64,000 nt of DNA. It comes from Sphaerothrix epifaneia (GTDB lineage Bacteria > Cyanobacteriota > Cyanobacteriia > Phormidesmidales > Phormidesmidaceae). A program made the position numbers and the translations under genes. This document shows positions 9,101 through 17,440 of the stretch, one piece after another (within the stretch, counting starts at the first letter, position 1; each line of letters begins with the position of its first letter). A model generated the notes under the pieces. The model was not told the DNA's origin and ran no database searches. It saw only the letters and a program-made list of their open reading frames with translations. The stretch lies in assembly GCF_042788235.1 (NCBI RefSeq), contig NZ_JBHZOL010000095.1, positions 58,903-122,902 of the forward strand, written 5' to 3'.

Positions 9101-11668
9101 CTAGAACAAATTCAACACATCCACATCAATGGCAAAACTGACGCGATCGGGACAATGTTGTCGTAGAGAAGCTATATCAGGTAAGGCTACACCCAAAGTC
9201 AGCTTTAGCAAAATTTGCCATCGATAGCGCTGGGCTACTCGCAAAATTGGCGCTGGGGCTGGCCCCAAAATTGTATAGTCACGCTCTGAGACAAGTTCAG
9301 AAAGATAGTCTTTTTCAAGGGCGATCGCTACTTTTTCAGCCGTGTGTTCTACGGCGATCGCATCTAGACTACTGAGTCGTAGCAAAACCAAACGACCATA
9401 GGGTGGATAGCCCAATGCCTTTCTTTGCGCTAGCTCTGCCGAGGCAAATGCAGCATAGTCTTGTTTCTCAATAGCAACTATTGTTGGTTCCTCAGGGGTA
9501 TAGGTTTGCACAATCACCCGACCGGGCTGATCTCCTCGTCCTGCTCGGCCAGCTACCTGCGTAATTGTCTGATAAGTTCGCTCTGCCGCCCAATAGTCAC
9601 TCATATAGAGCAATCCGTCTGCCGCCATCACGGCTACCAGCGTAACCTGCGGCAGGTCAATGCCTTTGGTCAGCATTTGGGTACCTACCAGCAAATCCGC
9701 TTCCTTTTGGGCAAAACGAGATAACAAAGCTCGATGCGAACCTTTTGTGCGGGTGGTGTCGCTGTCAAAGCGAATGCAGCGCAGATCGGGCAGTTGCTTG
9801 GCCAATTCACTCACCACCCGCTGGGTGCCGCTGCCAAAACGCTTGAGATAGGGCGATCCACATTCAGGGCAAGCTGCTGGGTGACCCTGAGCGTGTCCGC
9901 AATAGTGGCACTTTAGCGTCGGTCGTGCCTGACTGTGGGGCTGATGATACGCCAGAGACACATCACAGCGCGGGCACTCAATCACATAGCCGCAACTGCG
10001 ACAAGAGACAAAGCTGCTGTGTCCCCGCCGATGGATAAACAAAATACCCTGGTTACCCGCATCCTGCATAGCTTGTAGCGATCGCTGTAGCGTTCGACTA
10101 AAAATTGAGCGGTTGCCAACCCCCAACTCTCGCCGCATATCGACAATTTCAATGGGGGGCGAAGGCCGCGTGTGAATTCGTTGGGGCAGAGAGAGATAGA
10201 GGGAGTGCGGAAGGGGAGAACGTGGAAGTTGTGAAGGGGAACCTGTTGCTGGCGGGGTTGTCGCTTTTGGGTCGGTAATCTTTTGTCCCCCTTGCCTTTC
10301 GTCGCTCTCGCTAGATTTTTCTGCTGGTTCTCTCTCCGCTTCCCCACCTCTACTCGTCTCCTCTGCCTCCGCTCCTTTCACCTGTAACCAGCTCTCCAGC
10401 GATGGCGTCGCCGAACCTAGAATGAGTGGACAGTTTTCTAACTCGGCTCGCCAACGAGCAACCGTCCGGGCATGGTAGCAGGGGATGGGCTGGTCTTGCT
10501 TAAAACTGCTGTCGTGTTCTTCGTCTAAAACAATTAAGCCCAGCTTGGGCAACGGGGCAAAAACCGCAGAGCGGGTACCAATAACCACTTGGGGATGGCC
10601 ACTGAGCATTTGCCGCCAGGTGTCGTAGCGTTCACCATCTGCTAAAGCACTGTGGTAAACGCAAACCTGATCTCCAAAACGGGCTTGAAAGCGATCGGTC
10701 AGCTGAGGCGTCAGACCAATTTCGGGCACTAGCACTAGCGCTGAGCAGCCAGCCTGCAAAATGGGGGCGATCGCCTGTAGATAGACTTCTGTTTTGCCAG
10801 AACCAGTCACACCATGGAGCAAAACCGATGCAAACCCTGAAAGCGGGTTAATGGCCGCCAGCGCGGCTTGCTGATGTGAAGTTAAGGTTTTAGGGCGATC
10901 GCGATCGCCTTGGGCACCATGAGTCGTCCTCAAAACTTCACGAGACTCGATAATCAAACAGCCTTTTGCCGCCAACCCTTTGAGCGTTGTAGCCGTCGTC
11001 CGGCAAAGCTGCAACGCTTCACTCAGCCAGCAGTCGCCGCCATGCCGCTGCAGAACGGCCAAAATTTCTTGCTGACGACGAGTTAAATCCGCTAAGCAAG
11101 GGTCATGAGCCACCAGACTAACTGCCTGCTGCTGCTTAGGACGCGGCGGTCGCGGCGTTGCCAAGTAGCTCTCTACCCAACCTTGCTGTAATAGCTGCTG
11201 CAAATCGCGGTAAGCTGTGCGGCTTTGCTTCTGCAGATATCGCCAAGAATAGTCTGCTGTTGGAGATTGCTGCAGCCGTGAAAGCAACTGTTGCGCTGAA
11301 TCAGTCAACTGGCTGAGACGAGATGAATCCGGTTGGGAAGCGAGGCGAATACGACGCTTAGATTTGGCCAACAGCCCTGGGGGCAATGCCGTGCGAATTA
11401 CCTGAATCAGCGGCGTTTGGTAATGGGCGGCTAGCCGCTCTAGTAACTGCCAATAGCTAGCGGTAAAGAAACCAGCGCTAATTAAAGTGTCTACTGTTCG
11501 AATTTGGGCAGACTGCAGTTGATCAGGTTGTTCAGACAATAAGCGAACTGCGATCGCGCCCAACTGCTGCGAACCAAACGGCACACTGAGAACGTCTCCT
11601 GGCTTTACCTTGAGGTGCTCAGCTAGCTGATAAGTATAAAGCCCTGTCGCGCCTGGGCAATCTACCAA
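9101..11668 (-). CDS. priA: primosomal replication restart helicase PriA
   Basis: PriA restarts stalled forks by unwinding DNA and loading the replisome. The roughly 855-residue frame has the N-terminal DNA-binding domain (DCPGATGLYTYQL), Walker A (LLHGVTGSGKTEVYLQ), the DEEH box (LIVLDEEHDSSF), LGSATPSLESW, the zinc-binding Cys cluster between the helicase lobes (CRSCGYVIECPRC, CHYCGH, CPECGSPY) and QVAGRAGRGDQPG. Two oddities. First, about 58 Ser/Pro/Glu/Lys-rich residues are inserted after the SATPSLESW motif. Second, there is no ATG, GTG or TTG that keeps the expected leading TWVEVL residues. The only listed-type start is TTG 11668, inside VEVLVDCPG. A perfect AAGGAG stands 6 bases before ATC at 11704, in frame, and an in-frame TAG lies above it, so initiation at ATC is plausible. 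Upstream is a long intergenic region. Confidence 0.93.
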   Translation of the reverse strand: MVDCPGATGLYTYQLAEHLKVKPGDVLSVPFGSQQLGAIAVRLLSEQPDQLQSAQIRTVDTLISAGFFTASYWQLLERLAAHYQTPLIQVIRTALPPGLLAKSKRRIRLASQPDSSRLSQLTDSAQQLLSRLQQSPTADYSWRYLQKQSRTAYRDLQQLLQQGWVESYLATPRPPRPKQQQAVSLVAHDPCLADLTRRQQEILAVLQRHGGDCWLSEALQLCRTTATTLKGLAAKGCLIIESREVLRTTHGAQGDRDRPKTLTSHQQAALAAINPLSGFASVLLHGVTGSGKTEVYLQAIAPILQAGCSALVLVPEIGLTPQLTDRFQARFGDQVCVYHSALADGERYDTWRQMLSGHPQVVIGTRSAVFAPLPKLGLIVLDEEHDSSFKQDQPIPCYHARTVARWRAELENCPLILGSATPSLESWLQVKGAEAEETSRGGEAEREPAEKSSESDERQGGQKITDPKATTPPATGSPSQLPRSPLPHSLYLSLPQRIHTRPSPPIEIVDMRRELGVGNRSIFSRTLQRSLQAMQDAGNQGILFIHRRGHSSFVSCRSCGYVIECPRCDVSLAYHQPHSQARPTLKCHYCGHAQGHPAACPECGSPYLKRFGSGTQRVVSELAKQLPDLRCIRFDSDTTRTKGSHRALLSRFAQKEADLLVGTQMLTKGIDLPQVTLVAVMAADGLLYMSDYWAAERTYQTITQVAGRAGRGDQPGRVIVQTYTPEEPTIVAIEKQDYAAFASAELAQRKALGYPPYGRLVLLRLSSLDAIAVEHTAEKVAIALEKDYLSELVSERDYTILGPAPAPILRVAQRYRWQILLKLTLGVALPDIASLRQHCPDRVSFAIDVDVLNLF
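10205..10378 (-). repeat. in-frame low-complexity insertion inside priA
   Basis: About 174 bases encode a polar stretch (GAEAEETSRGGEAEREPAEK followed by Ser/Pro-rich sequence ending LPRSPLPHSLY) between helicase motif III and the conserved IEIVDMRREL segment. The DNA is skewed: one strand is made of GGGGAAG, GAGAGA and GGAGGCAGAGG-like runs, typical of the purine-rich low-complexity elements scattered through some cyanobacterial genomes. Frame is kept throughout. Other PriA proteins normally have only a short linker here. Confidence 0.6.
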
Positions 11669-11704
11669 AACTTCGACCCAGGTTTTTGGTCGTGCGGCGA
11701 TGAT

Positions 11705-12216
11705 CTCTATCTCCTTAGCTGAGCCAGATGACTACTTCTAGTTTAGAGCGGATGTACCAGCTCTAAGCATCGGCGTTTTTAAGCAGGCAAAACCAGCAAT
11801 CGCTCAGGTTATGAGTACAATCTGGTTTGGATCAAGTGCCAAATGCACCCTCTAAGGTCTGTATTTTTAACCATATAACAGGCTAGAAAAGCATCTTACG
11901 GCTTTAATAAATGATATTCATTTGCATTCTTAAGCCGTTTCATATAAAACATTGCTTGTAGCTACGAAAGTCGGCTCTGAATTAGGCTATTTTTGAGCCA
12001 GCGAACAAACAGCCATTGACCTTAACCTGTTTGGTAATGTGTTACACAACGCAAAGAAAACAAAGAAACGTTACATAGTCATGTCGGGCGATCAAAGCCT
12101 TGAAATGTAAGCGTTATGACCGCTTTGAGGAGACAGCCAGACTTTCTGAAATTGCTATAGTGTAGTCAAATTAGGTCATTGTTCCTGAACTAAGAAAAAT
12201 AATAAAAGTTTTACGT
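11705..12216. other. intergenic region between divergent priA and sigma factor gene
   Basis: About 510 AT-rich bases without a convincing gene. It must hold the promoters of both priA and the sigma gene. A TATAGT at 12156-12161, 61 bases before the sigma ATG, is a possible -10 element but I see no matching -35 at proper spacing. There is no clear ribosome site before the sigma ATG. The length would allow a long 5' leader or a small RNA, but nothing specific is visible. Confidence 0.5.
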
Positions 12217-13368
12217 ATGACAGCCTCACTAAATTCTCATTCTGATTTGTCTACAAAACAAGCCCCTGATAGTGAGATGGCTCTGCAGTCGGGTACTCAT
12301 TCTGACAATAATGATGAGTCAACACAAATGGCTGCAACCGATTGGAATAGTGATGATGAAGTTCTTGTCCACTTCTCTGGAGAACAAGAAACGCCAGCCG
12401 CTCCTTACAACAAATCCTTAGCAGATGACGCAGTGGGTGCTTTCTTTAAAGAGATGGCCCGCTACCCCCTGTTACGAGCCGATGAAGAAATTGAATTGGC
12501 TCGACAAGTCCACTTTTCTAGCCAAGTTGAAGATCTCTACCAAAATCTCGCCGATGAGCTAGGCCGATCGCCTACCCAAGCCGAAGTGGCTACGGCTTTA
12601 TCGCTAACAGAAGCGCAGCTAAAGCAGCGACTCCATTTAGGAAGAACGGCAAAACGCCGCATGATTCGCTCTAACTTAAGGTTGGTCGTTTCTATTGCCA
12701 AGCGCTACCTGAATCGCGGCGTACCGTTTCTCGATTTGATTCAAGAAGGCGCGTTAGGTCTTAACCGCGCCGCCGAGAAGTTTGATCCTGACAAAGGTTA
12801 CAAGTTTTCGACCTACGCGTACTGGTGGATTCGGCAAGGTATTACCCGTACCATTGCCAACGATGCTCGAACCATCCGCCTGCCCATTCACATTGTTGAA
12901 AAGCTCAACAAACTTAAAAAGGCGCACCGGGAACTGCGCAAAGAACTTCAGCGCAACCCGTCTGAAGCAGAACTTGCCGAAGCTTTAGAAATTACCCCTG
13001 AGCAATTAAGAGGTTTACAGCAAGTACGACGGCGATCGCTGTCTCTTAATCATCGCGTTGGCAAAGGCGAAGATACCGAGCTAATGGAGCTTTTAGAAGA
13101 CGGCAATACCCAGTCGCCAGAATCTAAAATTAGCGAAAATATGATGCGCCAGGAGATTTGCAATGTCTTGGCCGAAGTTTTGAGTGAACGCGAAAAAGAT
13201 ATTATTTCTTTGCGCTACGGTTTGACCACTGGAGAACCGCATACCCTAGAGGAGGTTGGCGGTATTTTTAACCTTTCGCGGGAACGGGTACGGCAGATTC
13301 AAACAAAGGCTATGCGAAAACTCAGACGGCCTCAAGTCGCTTCCCGGCTGAAGGGGTGGTTGCGCTAA
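12217..13368 (+). CDS. group 2 sigma-70 family RNA polymerase sigma factor
   Basis: A 383-residue primary-like sigma factor. After an acidic, Ser/Thr-rich N-terminal 65 residues comes region 1.2 (DAVGAFFKEMARYPLLRADE), then regions 2.1-2.4 (SNLRLVVSIAKRYLNRGVPF, DLIQEGALGLNRAAEKFD, KFSTYAYWWIRQGITRTIA), region 3 and region 4.1/4.2 (EREKDIISLRYGL, LEEVGGIFNLSRERVRQIQ). It has no long non-conserved region 1.1, so it is a non-essential group 2 factor rather than RpoD. These factors retune cyanobacterial transcription for stationary phase, nitrogen, heat or dark conditions. The KEMARYPLL phrase is reminiscent of SigC, but I cannot separate SigB, C, D and E securely. It is monocistronic after a long leader. 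Confidence 0.92.
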   Translation: MTASLNSHSDLSTKQAPDSEMALQSGTHSDNNDESTQMAATDWNSDDEVLVHFSGEQETPAAPYNKSLADDAVGAFFKEMARYPLLRADEEIELARQVHFSSQVEDLYQNLADELGRSPTQAEVATALSLTEAQLKQRLHLGRTAKRRMIRSNLRLVVSIAKRYLNRGVPFLDLIQEGALGLNRAAEKFDPDKGYKFSTYAYWWIRQGITRTIANDARTIRLPIHIVEKLNKLKKAHRELRKELQRNPSEAELAEALEITPEQLRGLQQVRRRSLSLNHRVGKGEDTELMELLEDGNTQSPESKISENMMRQEICNVLAEVLSEREKDIISLRYGLTTGEPHTLEEVGGIFNLSRERVRQIQTKAMRKLRRPQVASRLKGWLR

Positions 13369-13537
13369 GTAACTCGGCCCCAAAGCTTTGTCAAATGGGG
13401 GCTACGAGATGATCTATCGATTAATCTTTCGTTAAAACTTGAGGGGGCAGCCAAATTCAAGGCATGTCTGTCTTCTCAGACACTGCGCTGTGCTACAAAA
13501 TTCTTATGATTGGAGTGCAGTTAGGAGAAGGTGTTTG

Positions 13538-14818
13538 ATGGACTACAAGCAGGAATTGATTACCACCATTCACGATCTCAATTGCGATTTGAGCCGTTTA
13601 GAAGGACATTTGATTCAGCTCAGTCAAACATCGCCAACTGCCGTTATCATTCCTTCCCTTTATGAAGAATTAGAGCGTCCGGCGTTAGCTTCTATTCGAG
13701 ATCACCTGAAGCAGTGTGCCTTTGTCAATCACGTTATCATTTGCCTCTACGCAGACACTCAAGACAAATACACCCGTGCCGTCCAGTTTTTTGAATCTTT
13801 GCCCCAGCCCACCCTGATTCTTTGGGAAAATGGCCCACGGGTAACGGGTATTTTAGAAACGCTGCGCGATCGCGGTTTAGATTTGCTGCACTATCGCGGT
13901 AAGGGACGGGCAGTTTGGCTAGGTTTGGGGGTGGCTTCTTTAATGGCTGATGCGATCGCCCTGCATGATGCCGATATTACTACCTACGATCGCTCTTATC
14001 CCCTGAAGCTCCTGTTTCCGCTGCTCGAAAAAGAATTTGGCATTGCTTTTAGCAAAGCCTATTACGCCCGCATTGGGAACAATCCTCGCAGTATGCACGG
14101 TCGCGTGACCCGGCTATTCGTCGCTCCTTTGATCACGTCTTTGATGGAGCTGTTTGGCTATCGCGACTATTTGCGTTATCTCAATGCCTATCGCTATCCG
14201 CTCTCAGGTGAGTTTGCCCTTAGTAGCGATTTAGCCTTAAACACCCGAATTCCGGCTAACTGGGGGTTAGAAGTCGGCTTACTGGCAGAGGTTTATCGCA
14301 ATGTCGCCCTCAAGCGAATTGCTCAGATTGATTTAGGCGTGTTCGAACATAAACACCAGCCTTTAGGGACGGCGGCAAACAAAGGCTTGCAGAAAATGTG
14401 TCGAGACATTCTCTTGTCGGTGCTGCGCACATTGACCGAAACTGAGCAAGTGGTGCTAACTGCCGATCACATCCAAGCTTTGCGGGTGAAGTTTCGGCGT
14501 GAAGCTCAAAATTTGACCCGTCAGTATTTTGTCGATGCCCGGTTTAATGATTTACTTTACGATCGCCACAAAGAAGAAATTACGCTGGAATGCTTTGAAC
14601 AGGTGATTTTACAAGCAGGACAGCAGTATTTAGAAGACCCGACAGGTACTCAAATTCCCGACTGGACACGAGCGATCGCAGTTATGCCCAATTTAAGAGA
14701 GCAGTTGCGAGAAGTTGTTTCTGCCGATATGGCCGAAGCAAGAGCTTCAGCAGGGTTTCAATTTCAACCCGTACCCCAGCTTCAAAGTTTAACAGGAAGC
14801 CTATCAGCCTCCAATTGA
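13538..14818 (+). CDS. gpgS: glucosyl-3-phosphoglycerate synthase-like glycosyltransferase (GT81 type)
   Basis: A 426-residue GT-A glycosyltransferase. The start is ATG 13538, with AGGAG 10 bases upstream; the longer open frame has no such signal. Family signatures include AVIIPSLYEELERPAL at the N-terminus, RGKGRAVWLGLG, the metal-binding DxD site LHDADITTYDR, GRVTRLFVAPLI and YPLSGEFALS. GpgS transfers glucose from an NDP-glucose to 3-phosphoglycerate, giving glucosyl-3-phosphoglycerate, the precursor of the solute glucosylglycerate. Cyanobacterial members may instead be mannosyl-type (MpgS-like), so the donor is uncertain. A HAD-IIB protein able to play the phosphatase partner lies 2.6 kb downstream on the same strand, separated by two minus-strand genes. 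Confidence 0.82.
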   Translation: MDYKQELITTIHDLNCDLSRLEGHLIQLSQTSPTAVIIPSLYEELERPALASIRDHLKQCAFVNHVIICLYADTQDKYTRAVQFFESLPQPTLILWENGPRVTGILETLRDRGLDLLHYRGKGRAVWLGLGVASLMADAIALHDADITTYDRSYPLKLLFPLLEKEFGIAFSKAYYARIGNNPRSMHGRVTRLFVAPLITSLMELFGYRDYLRYLNAYRYPLSGEFALSSDLALNTRIPANWGLEVGLLAEVYRNVALKRIAQIDLGVFEHKHQPLGTAANKGLQKMCRDILLSVLRTLTETEQVVLTADHIQALRVKFRREAQNLTRQYFVDARFNDLLYDRHKEEITLECFEQVILQAGQQYLEDPTGTQIPDWTRAIAVMPNLREQLREVVSADMAEARASAGFQFQPVPQLQSLTGSLSASN

Positions 14819-14887
14819 TAGATCAGCGCTGGGTACGGGTGTCGCTTTTTGAAAAAATTTAATCCCTTAGCCCCTTAGCTGCGACCG

Positions 14888-15643
14888 CTAACTCACCCGC
14901 CGAGAATCGCTGCGGAAGGTCACGTTAACCCCTTCAGTAGACTGCTCTAAAACTAACAGCGGCGTCGGTTTAGCCTTTTGATCCCAATGCATGTAAGCAA
15001 TGCGACCCTGAATCGTCGGCTGCCAGGTGCGATGATCGGCGTCGGGGCTGAGAAAGGTTTCAATACAGTCGATAATTTGGCTAATTGTAGCTGAAGTCGG
15101 CTGGGTAGGAATTTTAGCCAGCCGAATCTGAATCCGAAACAAAACTCGCGTTCTCGCTCCCAACTCTTCGCTGGTTTTGTACTCTACATCAAAAACTTCA
15201 TCGACCTGGCGCGGCTTGCTGGCTACGCCGATTAAGCCTTGGTCGGCCTGACGAGGCCGCAGCGCTACTGACACCTTTTGCTTAACCTTGACCTTGAGCT
15301 GATTGAGAATAGAAAAGTGGAAAAGCTCTTCAGCCATCCGCATCCGCAAATAATCCAGGTTAAATTCCCGCGAGTGAATTAAATCTGGATTGCGCTCCAT
15401 TTTAGTAATGGTACTGAGCGCTAACTTAACTTTTTTTTGCATTTCGCGGTTTTTATACTCTTCAAACCGCAAACGCTTAGAAAGCTTGTCATACTGAAAT
15501 TTAGAAAAGATGCCTAAGCCAACCAGTAAAATTAACAAACCGCCTGAAGTCATTTGCCACATCTGTCCAGACTGTAGAGGCGACTGAGGTGCAGATGTTT
15601 GGGCAACCCAGAGCGAATTAACTGACACAGCAGGAGTCGGCAT
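14888..15643 (-). CDS. conserved membrane-anchored protein, function unknown
   Basis: A 251-residue protein with one hydrophobic segment at about residues 32-47 (SGGLLILLVGLGIFSKF) followed by a charged, coiled-coil-like stretch (KLSKRLRFEEYKNREMQKKV). A soluble domain ends with IAYMHWDQKAKPTPLLVLEQ. No known catalytic motif is visible. It probably faces the cytoplasm behind a single N-terminal anchor, but topology is not secure because the first 30 residues could also be periplasmic. It lies just upstream of, and on the opposite strand to, the tail of gpgS. Its strand matches the following M15-like gene, about 100 bases away, so the two might share a transcript. Confidence 0.7.
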   Translation of the reverse strand: MPTPAVSVNSLWVAQTSAPQSPLQSGQMWQMTSGGLLILLVGLGIFSKFQYDKLSKRLRFEEYKNREMQKKVKLALSTITKMERNPDLIHSREFNLDYLRMRMAEELFHFSILNQLKVKVKQKVSVALRPRQADQGLIGVASKPRQVDEVFDVEYKTSEELGARTRVLFRIQIRLAKIPTQPTSATISQIIDCIETFLSPDADHRTWQPTIQGRIAYMHWDQKAKPTPLLVLEQSTEGVNVTFRSDSRRVS

Positions 15644-15744
15644 AAGGCTTTGTATTGACAGAGGTATCTATAACTTCAGCATTCCCTTTCCATTTCAGGA
15701 GACGACAGGGAAAATTCCAATTTTTAAGCAGCAAATGTTACCGA

Positions 15745-17400
15745 CTACACTTGCCAGCGCGCTCGGTAGCGACGGGCATCTAGCTGAACTAAGGCCGGAA
15801 ATTCGCTGTAGCGACCCAGTCCCCCCGGCCACCAGGGCGCTAAAGCCCAGTAAACCTGGCGACTGGTCAATCCTTCGCAGTAAAACACCAGCGCGTCTCC
15901 AATAGCCCGACGCTCATTTATGATAGCGGGGGCAAGCGGCGGACGGTCTGTGGGGTCATACCACTGCACCACCTGAAAAGGGTGGCCAATGCGATCGCGG
16001 GCTGGCTGCAATAAATGAGCCAGTCGCACAATACTTTCGATGGCGGCCTGGTTAATCGGTAGATGTAGCCCGCCTTGGGTGGCCTCAGCCCAGGTAAAGC
16101 TGCCATTGGGCAAAATGGGGGCGGCCAGTTGTAGATTGTTCACCTGCCAGCGATCGGGACGAGGCGAGGGTAAAGCCGGAACAGGCGGGGGGGCACTCTC
16201 CGCCGCCCGGTGGGAGGCTTCTAAATACCTCAAATCATCTAAGATAGATTGCAAAGTGCTGGGGCGGTTCTCTAGCTTGCGCCAGTGTTGAACAAGCTGC
16301 AGCAAAGCTTCGCGCTGCACTTCGTTGGCCTGATACTGCTGAGGAACTTGTTGAATAAATTGTCGCAAGCCTTGGTCAACCTGGATTGCGGCTTGGGTTA
16401 GGGCTTGCGTATCCTCAGCGTTGAGTTTGAGGTAATCGGCACTGACGCCTAGTTTTTCTAAAGCGGCGGTTCGAGAGGCTAGCTGATGCCAGAGGCGAAA
16501 GGCTTCTGTCAACGCTAGGCGATAGTCTCCCTGGCCTTGATAGCGATCGGGAACTTTTTGCACAAAAGCAATGAGCGCCGGGTCAATCAGTTGCGGCGAT
16601 GGGAGACTGCCTAACTGAGTGGTCAGCATCTGGTTAATTGTGGCCGTTCTAGAACCCAACTGGTGCCAGAGCTGAGCTAGCCGTAGCAAGGCTTCTCGCT
16701 GATGGGGATAGCCGCTGTAGAGCTTAGGTACCTGCTGCAAGAACTGAATCAAGGCAGTATCTAAACTCAAGATATCGGGTACCCCTGCCTGTGTTGGTAC
16801 GTTGAGGGCAGCGATCGCTGCTTCAGGATCATCCAGTTTCCGCCAGGTACGTACCATTTCTAGCAAAGCATGGCGTTCGAAACCCAAGCGACTGTAACGG
16901 GTGGGCAACGGCGTTACAAAGGCGATAAGGGCATTTTCGAGCTGACTTAGACTCTGATCAGGTGTGAGGGGTTTGAGGTCTTGGGTTGCTAAGCTTTGAT
17001 AAGTCGTCAGCAGCCGTTCTGGATCGGTAGCTTCTAAACGAGCTGCTTGCCAATCGCTGCTAGCAGGGGCATAGCCTTCTGCCAGGGTTTGAATCAAGCG
17101 ATCGCTGTAGCGTCCTTGGGGAATATTCCAAAGGTCACGGCTACTCCAACCTTGGGCGGTTAAGCTGTCCGTCAGACTGCGAATGGTATTTGCTGCATAG
17201 CGAACCTGCTGCGCAAAGGTACTCACCTGATCAACCGCAATTCGATTGGCAGGGGCAACGCCTAAGCCAGTTTCCCCTTCGGCTAACTGCGGGCTTTGAT
17301 GAACCTGGTAGAGTGCCCCCAAGATGGGTTTGTGGATACCGACGCGAGCTGCTTCAATCAGATAATAGTCGTTACGCTGTGGATCCGAAAGCTTTGCCAT
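15745..17400 (-). CDS. repeat protein with degenerate peptidase M15-like C-terminal domain
   Basis: A 551-residue protein, start chosen at ATG 17400 (MAKLSDPQRND); the frame runs on to TTG 17436 but that form is less natural. Residues about 140-390 hold four related units of roughly 75 residues, each with a phrase like ALIxFxxxxPxxYxxxxxxREALLxLxxxWxxL. The C-terminal 136 residues follow the M15/D-Ala-D-Ala carboxypeptidase-like pattern of cyanobacterial proteins (FTWAEATQGG, IGHPFQVVQWYDP, PGGLGRYSEF, YRARW). The expected zinc ligands are replaced: the His of the SRHxxGDAxDF-like motif is Arg498, the Asp is Val505, and the His of the final VHLD is Gln539. I infer a non-catalytic glycan or peptide-binding role. 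No signal peptide is seen. It is divergent from the HAD gene, 40 bases away. Confidence 0.75.
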   Translation of the reverse strand: MAKLSDPQRNDYYLIEAARVGIHKPILGALYQVHQSPQLAEGETGLGVAPANRIAVDQVSTFAQQVRYAANTIRSLTDSLTAQGWSSRDLWNIPQGRYSDRLIQTLAEGYAPASSDWQAARLEATDPERLLTTYQSLATQDLKPLTPDQSLSQLENALIAFVTPLPTRYSRLGFERHALLEMVRTWRKLDDPEAAIAALNVPTQAGVPDILSLDTALIQFLQQVPKLYSGYPHQREALLRLAQLWHQLGSRTATINQMLTTQLGSLPSPQLIDPALIAFVQKVPDRYQGQGDYRLALTEAFRLWHQLASRTAALEKLGVSADYLKLNAEDTQALTQAAIQVDQGLRQFIQQVPQQYQANEVQREALLQLVQHWRKLENRPSTLQSILDDLRYLEASHRAAESAPPPVPALPSPRPDRWQVNNLQLAAPILPNGSFTWAEATQGGLHLPINQAAIESIVRLAHLLQPARDRIGHPFQVVQWYDPTDRPPLAPAIINERRAIGDALVFYCEGLTSRQVYWALAPWWPGGLGRYSEFPALVQLDARRYRARWQV

Positions 17401-17440
17401 AGCTGAGCAGAAGCATTCCCTTAGAATAAACACCAAGATT

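Noticed and set aside
9982..10347. 121-codon minus-strand ORF inside priA
   Set aside because: Shadow frame across the low-complexity insertion; the priA frame carries all conserved motifs.
13369..13537. Possible terminator after the sigma gene (GGCCCCAAAG...GGGGGCT)
   Set aside because: The arms match only partly and there is no T-run.
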